This document shows, in pieces, positions 28,633-37,564 of a stretch of DNA of 64,000 bases. A program made the position numbers and the translations under genes. Every line of letters begins with the position of its first letter. Position 1 is the first letter of the stretch. The notes beneath the pieces were generated by a model. That model saw only the letters and a program-made list of their open reading frames with translations, had not been told where the DNA came from and did not search any database. The DNA is from Leptolyngbya sp. Cla-17 (GTDB lineage Bacteria > Cyanobacteriota > Cyanobacteriia > Leptolyngbyales > Leptolyngbyaceae), in NCBI RefSeq assembly GCF_016807185.1, contig NZ_JAEVYN010000002.1:800528-864527 (forward strand), read 5' to 3'.

Positions 28633-30935
28633 CCTTTAGCAACGGCGATCGCCCGGACATCCACTCCTTGGTCAAACAAAATTCGGGGTTTCAATACAAT
28701 ACCTAACAAGAGCAGCAGCGATCGAAATTCTCCAGGACTATTGCGCCGTTTCCATTGCCCTGGGCGACAAAACAGCATTTCCACTAATCTTCGGTGGTCA
28801 GTTCCAGGGATGGCATCAAATTGGATGCGGACGGTAACAAATTCATCCTGTATGTCCGTCCGAATTGCGGTGCCCGTGAGTTGTAGCGCTTCCTCTAAAA
28901 TGTTGACTGTTACAGGAATTTCATTTGAATCCAACAATGGAAACCCGGTTTGAGTCAAGGCAACTTCTACGCCTCCTTCCGAAACCATCGTGGTCACGCC
29001 CCAAAAGGTAGGATGTGGCAGGTGTGAAGTGTGAGGGGTGATTTGCACCGTGCGCCGCAGATCAAACCAGTCATAGGGATCGGGACGTGGCACATCCATC
29101 AAAATCAGCAGGGCAATGCTCAGCATCATCAGGTTATAGCTGCTCCAAAGCCAACCAATGCCTAGACCCTTAATCGATTCAGAGCGAGCTAGGGCTTCTA
29201 TGGGGTCAATCGGAGCGGCAGCCCATCCTCCTTTGATCATGCACATACCTAAGTTTCGCCACAGGCTGATGGCAGTGATGATGAAAAACGCAAGCAGGGG
29301 AATGGCCAGGTTCCAGTTATAGGAATAGCGATCGCTAGAGGTGCCCTTGGGCGTGACGTTGAACCCTCTGGAAAACGGGTTTAGCATCACTTGAATCACC
29401 GTCCACGCAAGCGGTACTGCCAACACCAGCGAGTAAATATCGGACAGAAGCGCTGAACGAGAACGGTAGTTCAGCCACGAAAACACCGACAACTGCACCA
29501 CGTAGTAGGGCAAAAAGAAATACAGCAGTTGCTCTTCTGTGGCTCGTACTGGAATCACGCTGAGAAACGAATACGCAAGGGGCATCACCAGAAAGCCCAC
29601 GCGCGATAGGCTCGTAAACCAGTGGAGTAAGCCTTCCAGGTGCGCCAACCGCTGCAAGGGCGTGAGTCCCCGAATAGTCAGGGGATTGGATTCAATAAAA
29701 AAGGCTTGCAACGTTCCCCGTGCCCAGCGCAATCGTTGAGTGGCATGGGCAGCCATATTATCTGCCGCCAACCCGGCGCTCAGCTTCTCATCCAGGTAGA
29801 CCAGTTGATAGCCTTGGGCGGATAGGCGAATTCCAGTAAAGTAATCTTCGCTAAGGGATTCGGTGACAAAGCCGCCCGTGGCTTCCAAGGCAGTACGGCG
29901 CACGACAAAAGAGGTGCCCGAACAAATGACGCTGCCTGCTGCATCGCGAATGGGCTGAATTTGGCGATAAAACACTTCTTCTTCGGAAGTGAGTACATTT
30001 TCTAGCCCCAGGTTACGAGCGATCGGGTCAGGGTTATAAAAGCTTTGCGGTGTTTGTACCAGTGCCACCTGTTCGGCTTGGAAGAAGCCAATGGTGCGGG
30101 TCAAAAAATTGCGGGTGGGAATGAAATCAGCATCAAATACGACAATCAAATCGCTGTGGGTTTGGGCAAAGGCATAGTTGAGGTTGCCCGCTTTAGCATG
30201 ACGGTTATCGGGGCGGGTCATGTATTCGCAGCCTAATTCGGCGGCAAGGCTGCGAATTTCTGGACGGTGAGTGTCATCCAGCAGATAAATCTGTTTGTTG
30301 TCGTAGTCCATTGCCTGACAGCCGATGATGGTGCGGCGCAGCACAAATTCTGGCTCGTTGTAGGTGGGAATGAAGACATCGACGGACGGCGTAAACTGCC
30401 CGCTTATCACAGCGATCGCGTTTTGGTCTGCTTCCTCTTGGCGATCGCGCACTCGCAGCATCAACAAAAGCTGAATCGTGCTACTTCCCATCATCAACAT
30501 TTCTAGAAAAAATAATCCCAGGCTAAAAACGCCGTTGGTGGGATCGGCAAGGTTCAAGGTAGAGATCGATCGCCACAAAATGTAGCGCACCGTCAACGCT
30601 AAAAGAACGCTCACAACCACGATTCGCGCCCATCCTCGCGGTTGAGGAGAAATCCACATCACCCCTAATGCGATGATTAGCAGCAACACTGTTGGAACGA
30701 AAATGTAGTTCCCTGCCATCATTGGAACTTGCAACCACCAGGGTGGAACTTTTTGCAGCGTATTGAGTTGTTCAAAAAGCCGAGGAATCAATCCTTCTCC
30801 GGCAAACCAGGCGGCACAAATCGCCGCTGACAAGCCAACAACGCTCACCAAAACGAGGGTAGCCGCTTGAGGACGCACTATCCGTCGTCCCCGATTTTTC
30901 AATCTTCGACGTACAGCCTGAGAAATCGCCATCAA
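28629..30935 (-). CDS. BcsA-like membrane glycan synthase (GT2) with PilZ-type tail
   Basis: A 768-residue processive GT2 enzyme. Two to four TM segments precede the catalytic part, which shows VDVFIPTYNEP, YLLDD, VFDADFIPT (DxD), SEDYFTG (TED-type catalytic base) and RLRWARG (QxxRW-type motif), in the order of cellulose synthase. Further TM segments follow, then a C-terminal beta domain similar to PilZ (about 640-760), suggesting c-di-GMP control. Length matches bacterial BcsA. No BcsB, BcsZ or HlyD-type partner lies near, so the polymer could be cellulose or another beta-glucan. Start is one of two adjacent ATGs at 30935 and 30932. Confidence 0.85.
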   Translation of the reverse strand: MMAISQAVRRRLKNRGRRIVRPQAATLVLVSVVGLSAAICAAWFAGEGLIPRLFEQLNTLQKVPPWWLQVPMMAGNYIFVPTVLLLIIALGVMWISPQPRGWARIVVVSVLLALTVRYILWRSISTLNLADPTNGVFSLGLFFLEMLMMGSSTIQLLLMLRVRDRQEEADQNAIAVISGQFTPSVDVFIPTYNEPEFVLRRTIIGCQAMDYDNKQIYLLDDTHRPEIRSLAAELGCEYMTRPDNRHAKAGNLNYAFAQTHSDLIVVFDADFIPTRNFLTRTIGFFQAEQVALVQTPQSFYNPDPIARNLGLENVLTSEEEVFYRQIQPIRDAAGSVICSGTSFVVRRTALEATGGFVTESLSEDYFTGIRLSAQGYQLVYLDEKLSAGLAADNMAAHATQRLRWARGTLQAFFIESNPLTIRGLTPLQRLAHLEGLLHWFTSLSRVGFLVMPLAYSFLSVIPVRATEEQLLYFFLPYYVVQLSVFSWLNYRSRSALLSDIYSLVLAVPLAWTVIQVMLNPFSRGFNVTPKGTSSDRYSYNWNLAIPLLAFFIITAISLWRNLGMCMIKGGWAAAPIDPIEALARSESIKGLGIGWLWSSYNLMMLSIALLILMDVPRPDPYDWFDLRRTVQITPHTSHLPHPTFWGVTTMVSEGGVEVALTQTGFPLLDSNEIPVTVNILEEALQLTGTAIRTDIQDEFVTVRIQFDAIPGTDHRRLVEMLFCRPGQWKRRNSPGEFRSLLLLLGIVLKPRILFDQGVDVRAIAVAKG

Positions 30936-31068
30936 TGCTTCTCCATCTGATCGAGAACTGAGTTGATTGTGAACTATTCTTTAAAAACTCAACGTGATCA
31001 GGGTCGCTTGCTGAGTCTACTCCAGGTGTTCTAAAAATTACTGAACATTTAATACCAATGTGATCTAA

Positions 31069-31392
31069 ATGATTCAATCTCTGATGCTGTTTATTCTCGC
31101 TGGCCTGTGTGAAATCAGCGGCGGATACTTGGTTTGGCTCTGGTTACGTGATGGAAAAAGTCTCTGGTTTGCTGCCATGGGCATAATACTGTTGGGCCTA
31201 TACGCAGTTCTTCCCACACTGCAAGCTGCCAATTTTGGCAGAGTTTACGCCGCTTACGGTGGAGTTTTTGTTGTGCTTGCTATTCTCTGGGGATGGATGG
31301 TCGATCGCATCATTCCCGATAAGTTTGATGTGCTGGGAGGCGGAATCGCGCTGATAGGCGTTTTCATTATCATGTATGTTCCTAGACAGTAG
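31069..31392 (+). CDS. YnfA family (UPF0060) small membrane protein
   Basis: A 107-residue protein of four TM segments, matching the UPF0060/YnfA family, a relative of small multidrug resistance exporters. Typical stretches are LAGLCEISGGYLVWLWLRDG, ANFGRVYAAYGGVFV and GWMVDRIIPDKFDVLGGGIA. Length is normal for the family. Function in cyanobacteria is not settled. It is divergent from the glycan synthase gene (133 bp apart) and convergent with the EamA gene. Confidence 0.93.
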   Translation: MIQSLMLFILAGLCEISGGYLVWLWLRDGKSLWFAAMGIILLGLYAVLPTLQAANFGRVYAAYGGVFVVLAILWGWMVDRIIPDKFDVLGGGIALIGVFIIMYVPRQ

Positions 31393-31459
31393 AGCCGTTA
31401 TTTCTTGGGCTTATTGAGATATACGTTGCTCGTCTACCATTGGATCACTCACGATCGCA

Positions 31460-32356
31460 TCACCGAATAAATAGGAGCCAAACACCAGACAAGGTGATCA
31501 AGACACCAAAAACGGCCCTGATGCTAACTTCTTCACCCGTAGCGATCGCAAAAGGGATAACAAATAGAGGGCTAGTGGCGCTCAGAGATTGGGCGATCCC
31601 GGTGGGTGCATACTTCAAAGCAATTTGCTGCAACCAAATGCCTAAGTAAGTGCTAGCAAACGCCGCCATGATGACGATTCCCCAGAGTCGGCGCGATCGC
31701 AGCGGTGCCAGTTTTTGAATCGGATGCTTCTGGATTACAAACCCTATCAATAACATTAAGATTCCCGCCAGCAGCCGAATTAAGGTACTCCACAACGGAT
31801 CGATATCGGTTTCAGCTAAGGCGGCTCTTGACAAGACTGCACCGAGCGCCTGTCCTACGGCTGCTACCAGACCTGCAACGATGCCTCGCAAGGGTGGATG
31901 AGCCAGCGTTCCATTCGAGTGGGGAGATCGCTCTAGCACGACCCAAGTCACCCCGGCGATCGTTAGCCCAATTCCCAGCCATGCCAAGGGTGCCAGTTGT
32001 TCCTGCAAAAAAATCAGCGCTAGCAAGGCACCCAAAGGGGGTGACAGCGATTCCAGCACTAAGGCTCGGCTTGCTCCCAAGGAATTTAGGGCTGCAAAAT
32101 AGGCTGTATCGCCGATGCCAATGCCAATTACGCCGCTGAGGAGGAGCAGCAGTAATGGTACTAAGCTCACGCTGGGTAGAAGCTTGCCGAAAAATAGCAG
32201 AGTTAAGAGCAACAGCGCGATCGCAATCAGCCCCTTGACGAGATTCAGCACTAATGGCGGTAGTTGCCGTCCCACTCCGGTATAAACGACAGACGCAGCC
32301 GCCCAAATAAACGCGGCACTAAGCGCCGCTATTTCTCCCCGGAAATCAGCTAGCAT
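31460..32356 (-). CDS. EamA/DMT family transporter
   Basis: A 298-residue inner-membrane protein with ten predicted TM segments in two EamA repeats of about 140 residues. The first repeat contains AALSAAFIWAAASVVYTGVG and GALLALIFLQEQLAPLAWLG; the second GLVAAVGQALGAVLSRAAL and FAIATGEEVSIRAVFGVLI. Members export amino acids or other metabolites, but the substrate is not predictable. It starts seven bases downstream of the aldo/keto reductase stop, so the two form a minus-strand operon. Start ATG 32356 (MLADFRGEIAALSA) fits homologues. Confidence 0.9.
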   Translation of the reverse strand: MLADFRGEIAALSAAFIWAAASVVYTGVGRQLPPLVLNLVKGLIAIALLLLTLLFFGKLLPSVSLVPLLLLLLSGVIGIGIGDTAYFAALNSLGASRALVLESLSPPLGALLALIFLQEQLAPLAWLGIGLTIAGVTWVVLERSPHSNGTLAHPPLRGIVAGLVAAVGQALGAVLSRAALAETDIDPLWSTLIRLLAGILMLLIGFVIQKHPIQKLAPLRSRRLWGIVIMAAFASTYLGIWLQQIALKYAPTGIAQSLSATSPLFVIPFAIATGEEVSIRAVFGVLITLSGVWLLFIR

Positions 32357-32362
32357 CCACGA

Positions 32363-33322
32363 TCACCAGTTCCACATCACGGGATTGTCATCCAGATGAT
32401 CAGTAACAATTTGCCCGATCGCGCTGATTTCTGCCAAATCGTCTGGAGACAATTTCACATCGGCAGCAGTGGCATTGGCGATCGCCTGGTCAGCATGACG
32501 AACTCCTGTAATTGCCTGGGTTTGGGGTTGGGCAATCAGCCATGCTAAGGACAAATTGGCAAGACTGGTTTGGTAGCGATCGGCGATGGGTCGTAGTTTC
32601 GCCAGTGCCTCCTGTGCCCGAACAAAATTGTCGCCTTGAAACAGTTTATTCTTCGCCCGATTATCGGCGGGATCAAACTGGTGATTGGCTGAAAATTTTC
32701 CGGTCAGCAATCCTTGTGCCATGGGTGAGTAGGCAAGGATAGAAATTTGATTGGCGATGCAGTAGGGCATTGCGTCTTTTTCCACTGATCGCCAAAACAA
32801 AGAATAGGCAGGCTGTAAGCTATCAATTCGTCCATATTGGGCAGCCTCTTCTAGCTGAACCCGCGAAAAATTAGACACGCCAATTGCCCGAATTTTGCCC
32901 TGCTGTTTCAAATCATTTAAGGCGCGCATGGTTTCTGAGATCGGCACTATTTCGCTGCCAAACGCTCCCGCAGGCCAATGAATTTGATAGAGATCAATAT
33001 GATCGGTTTTCAAATTTTTGAGAGAACTGTCACAGGCAGCAAGCACTTGCTCATATTTCAAATGATTGGCGAACACCTTGGTCATGTAAACCGCCTGGGA
33101 ACGCACCTCAGCCAAGGCTTCCGCCACGATTTGCTCGGAGTGCCCCTTCCCATAAACTTCAGCAGTATCAACCGTGGTAATGCCAGCATCAAATGCCGCC
33201 CGAATTGCCTGAATCGTTTCAGCATCTTCCACGCCAACCCACATATTTTTACCTGCTTGCCAGGTGCCTGTGATAATGGGCGTAATCCGAATTCCAGATA
33301 GTCCTAATTCTCTTGTCTCCAT
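32363..33322 (-). CDS. aldo/keto reductase
   Basis: A 319-residue NADPH-dependent oxidoreductase with the TIM-barrel pattern of the family. Visible: GTWQAGKNMWVG, the catalytic-tetrad Asp and Tyr in TVDTAEVYGKGHSE, Lys in YMTKVF, and HWPAG, where the usual catalytic His lies. Later GVSNFSRVQLEEA and AYSPMAQGLLTGK are standard. The C-terminal cofactor contact appears as AQPQTQAITGVRHADQAIAN. It is the first gene of a two-gene operon with the EamA exporter. Substrate unknown; an aldehyde detoxifying role would be guesswork. Confidence 0.92.
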   Translation of the reverse strand: METRELGLSGIRITPIITGTWQAGKNMWVGVEDAETIQAIRAAFDAGITTVDTAEVYGKGHSEQIVAEALAEVRSQAVYMTKVFANHLKYEQVLAACDSSLKNLKTDHIDLYQIHWPAGAFGSEIVPISETMRALNDLKQQGKIRAIGVSNFSRVQLEEAAQYGRIDSLQPAYSLFWRSVEKDAMPYCIANQISILAYSPMAQGLLTGKFSANHQFDPADNRAKNKLFQGDNFVRAQEALAKLRPIADRYQTSLANLSLAWLIAQPQTQAITGVRHADQAIANATAADVKLSPDDLAEISAIGQIVTDHLDDNPVMWNW

Positions 33323-33528
33323 GCCGCTCGTCCTTTAGGAATCCTTTGGTGGAAGGGTCGAAAGCCCCTTTTACTGTAGTGGTAAGCCGCAGGGGAAGAA
33401 ACAATTTCTAAAAAAATATCTCTTGAGATAGAGTCTGATGTTTTGTTTTACGCTAAATTTGCTGTGGCTGTCTTGTAGTCGTCCTTGCGTAGGCTACACA
33501 GGTTCATTTATTTAGCAGAAAGATTTTT

Positions 33529-34227
33529 ATGACGGCTCAAAATGTAGTGATTTCCGTGATCGCTGGTAGTTTTAGCGGATATTTAGCGACTCCAGACTCC
33601 CCCACAGGTGCAGGGATTCTGCTAATCCAAGAGATTTTCGGGGTAAACTCAGTCATGCGGCAAATCGCTGATTCTTACGCGGAAGCAGGTTATTTTGCTT
33701 TGGTGCCCGATTTGTTTTGGCGGCTGGAACCCAACATAGAGCTTGATCCGCAATATGAAGATCAACTCGCTAAAGCCTTTGATTTGTATCAGCGCTTTGA
33801 TGTGGATAAAGGCATGGAAGATCTACAGGCATCCCTCAACTTCCTGCGGCACTATCCCGGCTGTAACGGGAAGGTTGGCAGCATCGGGTTTTGTTTGGGC
33901 GGCAAACTGGCATATCTGATGGCAACTCGCACCGATGCCGACTGCAACGTCAGCTATTACGGCGTGGCGATCGAAAGCAGTTTGGCAGAAGCCACAACCA
34001 TTCAAAGGCCGCTGATTTTGCATCTTGCCGAAAATGACGAATTTTCTTCAACCGAAGCGCAGGCAACGATTCAGCAAACCCTGAAGGAGAATTCACTCAT
34101 CACGATTTACAGTTATGCCGGGGTCAGCCATGCCTTTGGTCGGGTAGACAGTGCGGCTTATCGGGCAGAAGCCGCAGAACTGGCAAGCGATCGCACCCTG
34201 GCATTTTTGCAGCAGCACTTGAGCTAG
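33529..34227 (+). CDS. dienelactone hydrolase family protein
   Basis: A 232-residue alpha/beta hydrolase. The nucleophile elbow is GFCLGGKL with Cys in place of Ser, as in dienelactone hydrolases. The triad Asp lies in LAENDEFSS and the His in GVSHAFGR. The start GYLATPDSPTGAGILLIQEI is typical. Members hydrolyse lactones or esters; the physiological substrate in cyanobacteria is unknown. No operon: 206 bp upstream is divergent from the aldo/keto reductase gene. Confidence 0.92.
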   Translation: MTAQNVVISVIAGSFSGYLATPDSPTGAGILLIQEIFGVNSVMRQIADSYAEAGYFALVPDLFWRLEPNIELDPQYEDQLAKAFDLYQRFDVDKGMEDLQASLNFLRHYPGCNGKVGSIGFCLGGKLAYLMATRTDADCNVSYYGVAIESSLAEATTIQRPLILHLAENDEFSSTEAQATIQQTLKENSLITIYSYAGVSHAFGRVDSAAYRAEAAELASDRTLAFLQQHLS

Positions 34228-34357
34228 AGACAAGAAAATCGAAGCCGCATTCTCAGGAGCCATTCCTACTTGACCGCACCCTCTAAATAAATTGACATTG
34301 ACACTGCCAGCCTGTTTCGGATAAAACTGCGGGAAGTGTGTTTTGTGAGGATTAGGA

Positions 34358-37300
34358 ATGAAGGGACGATTGCCATACGTCTGGGGTGTTTTGCTGCTAA
34401 CGATCGCGATCTCTCATCCGGCTGCTGCCCAGATCATTGGACAATCGAATAACCAAGCACCTCCTAGTACCACACCCAGTGTTAAAGCCTCTGATCTGGT
34501 GATTACGCCTCGTGTTGGAGTCGGCTATACCACTCCTGGCGGTGGCTACGACGGTTTTGCCAACATTCAGGGATTCATTCCCCTCAAGCAAACTCCCGGC
34601 AAAAACTTGCTGTTTTTAGAAGGGCGGTTTCTGCTGGATAATGATGCGAATCCCGGTGGCAGCTTGGTTTTGGGCTATCGCGCCTATCAAACAGCCGCGA
34701 ATCGAATTTATGGCGCATATCTTGCCTACGATAACCGCGACACTGGCTCCAACGTATTTTCTCAGGTGGGGCTGGGGTTGGAAACCCTGGGCGAAGGTTG
34801 GGATGCGCGGGTGAATGGCTATATTCCCGCTGGCAACACTCGTCAAACCGTACGAGAAAACACGATCGCATCCAATTCTTACTTGGTTGACAGTACGCGC
34901 TTTCAAGCCAATCAGTTGGTGGTATCTGGCACCCGGCAACAGTTGACTATCCGCGATTTAGAAGCGGCAATGGCGGGGTTTGATGCCGAAGTGGGCGGCA
35001 GACTGGTCAAGTTTCCTGATGATGGCGGCGATCTGCGGGGCTATGGCGGTTTATATTACCTGAGTGCAGCGGGTAGCCCCAGTGTGGTGGGTGTGCGCGG
35101 CAGGTTGGAAGCACGGGTCACTGATAATCTGCTGCTGGGCGTTGCTGTGCAGCATGATGGTTTGTTTGGCACCAATGTTTTTGGGACGATCGCCCTGACG
35201 TTGCCGGGAGTTCGCCCCAAAGGAGCGGCTCCTAAATCGCTGCTGGCACGCATGGCAGAATCTCCGACACGCATTGGTACGATCGCGATCGATCATCAGC
35301 GTGAAACCACCAGCATCACTGTCCCCGTCAGCGATTTGACAATAGATAATCCGACGACTGGACAGCCCTATTTCTTTCAGCATGTGATTGTAGGGCGAAG
35401 CGGCGGCGATGGCACCATTGAAAATCCGTTTGGTGTGATCGATTCTGCTCTAGCAGCGACGCGATCGGATGGCAATTCCATTGTGTATGTACAAGCAGGC
35501 ACCAATTCTGGTATTCCCGCATTTACTGTTCGCGATCGCGTCCAAGTACTTTCTACTTTCCCAACCCAAATCATTCCTGCCGCCTTTCAAGGACAACGAA
35601 TTCCTGATGTGCGCTTGGATTTATCGGGAATTGGTGCCATTCGTCCCACTGTGAACGGCACAATTACGATGGGCAGCGATACAGTGCTGTCTGGCTTCAA
35701 TATCACTAGCACCACTGGCGCGGGAGTTACCTTTAACAACATCAACCGTGTTGAAATTCGAGATAATGTCATTCAGAACACCGCCGATGCTGGAATTTTG
35801 GGCAATGGCGTGGCGATCGCCAATATTTTTCGCAACCAGATCACATCGGCTCGGAACCAGGGCATTTATCTGCAAAATGTTGGCATCGCCAATATAACGG
35901 ACAACACTGTTGCCAATACTCTTGCAGGCACTACGACCATCGCCAATCCGATTACTGGCGATATTGCGATCGGGGGGATTACCATTCCCAATCCTGGTAG
36001 CATTATTCCCCTCCCCAGCGGTCAGGGCATCGTCATCGCCACAACCAGCGGCGACACCAACATTGCCCGCAATACAGTTACAGGCACTGCTACTCAAGGC
36101 ATCGTATTGCTAAATGCTAGAGGGAATACCGCGATCGCGGATAACAGCATTACAAATACTATTGGAGCCGATTTCACGACTAATATTCCGCCCCTCGGTA
36201 ATATCACTCTTACCACCGGTCAGGGCATTGTTGTGGCGGGTGTGAATGGCAACTTGGAGGTCAGTCGCAACACGGTCAACACTGTGCGTGGACAAGGTAT
36301 TGCCGTAGCAGGCGCACTCAATGGCACTACGACCCTGGCGAATAATACGGTTCGGAATGCGGTTGATCAGGGGATGGTAATTGCTGGAACGTCTGGTACT
36401 ACCAATATTTTTAACAATCAAATCAGTGACATAGCAACTCGTAACCTCGCCATCGCCAACCCCATTGGAATTGGACCCGCCGTCATTAATGTTGCCACTG
36501 GGCAAGGACTGACGCTGATTAACTCCATTGGCACGGTAAATATTACAGGGAATACCATTGAGCGAGTGCAAGGCGCATTCTCCACTGCCCCTGCTCCAGA
36601 TGCGGGACAAGGAATCGCTGTTGCTAACTTCTCCGGGCAGGTGAATCTCAACATCACCAATAACCAGATTCGTAACAACTTCAACGATGCAATTTTAGTT
36701 GGCTTGTTAGGCAGACCGAGTGGCACCACTTCTGCCGCCACCGCCAATATAACCATTGCTGACAACACCTTAGAAAATAACGGTGGTGCGGCTCCGGTGC
36801 GTGGAGATGGCATTGCGATCGGCATAGAACAGGATGCAGTAGTCAACAACTTGCTGATTGAAAATAATATTATTCGCGGCAATGGCGACGAAGGCATCGA
36901 CATTCGCCTGGGTCTCCAAGCAGTACCAATCGTAAATCCTACCTCTGCTCGTCTAACTGGCACGATTCGTAACAACACCATCACAAATAATGGACAAAAT
37001 GGTGTTCAAGTAGAAGCTCGTGGTGGCACGATCGCCAAGATTGTGATCGCTAGCAACAACTCCAGCAATAACGGGCAACGAGGACTTTTTGTCACCACCA
37101 GCAACATTATCCTGCTAGGAACCCCCCAGATCTCAGCCGATATTCGACTGAATACCCTTACAGCTAATGCAGGCGGAGGAACTGGGATACTGACGACAAC
37201 ATCTGGCGTGCCACCATCTGCCCCTCAAAGTATTTGTGTCAACCTAGTCGGAAATATCAGCACCAATGCATCTGCTATCACGAATACAGCAAATGTATTT

Positions 37301-37411
37301 GGACCGAACACGTTGACAGTTGTGAACCTGGCTTTGGTCAACGCGAACAATACAGGAGGAGTAACATTTGCTGGCGTTCCAGCCCCCGTAGACGTACCCG
37401 CTTGTCCATAA
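34358..37411 (+). CDS. outer-membrane barrel with right-handed beta-helix passenger
   Basis: A 1017-residue exported protein. After a signal peptide (LLLTIAISHPAAAQ) residues 45-300 look like an inverse-autotransporter (intimin/invasin-type) barrel: alternating strands with GVGYTTPGGGYDGF, LLFLEGRFLLDND, IYGAYLAYDNRDTGSN, GYGGLYYLS. About 345-1000 is a right-handed parallel beta-helix made of repeated NNxI-type rungs (RDNVIQNTADAGILGNGV, IANITDNTVANTLAG, IENNIIRGNGDEGIDIR). A likely surface location follows from the barrel. Carbohydrate binding, adhesion or lyase activity is possible, and no catalytic set is clear. An ordinary solitary gene with its own upstream region. Confidence 0.75.
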   Translation: MKGRLPYVWGVLLLTIAISHPAAAQIIGQSNNQAPPSTTPSVKASDLVITPRVGVGYTTPGGGYDGFANIQGFIPLKQTPGKNLLFLEGRFLLDNDANPGGSLVLGYRAYQTAANRIYGAYLAYDNRDTGSNVFSQVGLGLETLGEGWDARVNGYIPAGNTRQTVRENTIASNSYLVDSTRFQANQLVVSGTRQQLTIRDLEAAMAGFDAEVGGRLVKFPDDGGDLRGYGGLYYLSAAGSPSVVGVRGRLEARVTDNLLLGVAVQHDGLFGTNVFGTIALTLPGVRPKGAAPKSLLARMAESPTRIGTIAIDHQRETTSITVPVSDLTIDNPTTGQPYFFQHVIVGRSGGDGTIENPFGVIDSALAATRSDGNSIVYVQAGTNSGIPAFTVRDRVQVLSTFPTQIIPAAFQGQRIPDVRLDLSGIGAIRPTVNGTITMGSDTVLSGFNITSTTGAGVTFNNINRVEIRDNVIQNTADAGILGNGVAIANIFRNQITSARNQGIYLQNVGIANITDNTVANTLAGTTTIANPITGDIAIGGITIPNPGSIIPLPSGQGIVIATTSGDTNIARNTVTGTATQGIVLLNARGNTAIADNSITNTIGADFTTNIPPLGNITLTTGQGIVVAGVNGNLEVSRNTVNTVRGQGIAVAGALNGTTTLANNTVRNAVDQGMVIAGTSGTTNIFNNQISDIATRNLAIANPIGIGPAVINVATGQGLTLINSIGTVNITGNTIERVQGAFSTAPAPDAGQGIAVANFSGQVNLNITNNQIRNNFNDAILVGLLGRPSGTTSAATANITIADNTLENNGGAAPVRGDGIAIGIEQDAVVNNLLIENNIIRGNGDEGIDIRLGLQAVPIVNPTSARLTGTIRNNTITNNGQNGVQVEARGGTIAKIVIASNNSSNNGQRGLFVTTSNIILLGTPQISADIRLNTLTANAGGGTGILTTTSGVPPSAPQSICVNLVGNISTNASAITNTANVFGPNTLTVVNLALVNANNTGGVTFAGVPAPVDVPACP

Positions 37412-37564
37412 TCCATAGATTCCTGTCTTGTAAAATCAGACATGGATACACTGATAGATGATTGCCCTCACAGATTTGCTTTAGCTAGGGCTTGCATGAC
37501 CCTAACTTGAAATGTCAAGGCACAATTGTATAACGTTCGTAGTGCTAGCAAGGGCTCTTCATTC

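Noticed and set aside
36110..36984. Long minus-strand ORFs (166 and 188 codons)
   Set aside because: Antisense shadows of the beta-helix gene, whose signal peptide and repeats are clear on plus.
35700..37100. Repeated short words that might suggest a CRISPR or satellite array
   Set aside because: They are degenerate codons of NN-I beta-helix rungs, with no fixed repeat/spacer lengths.
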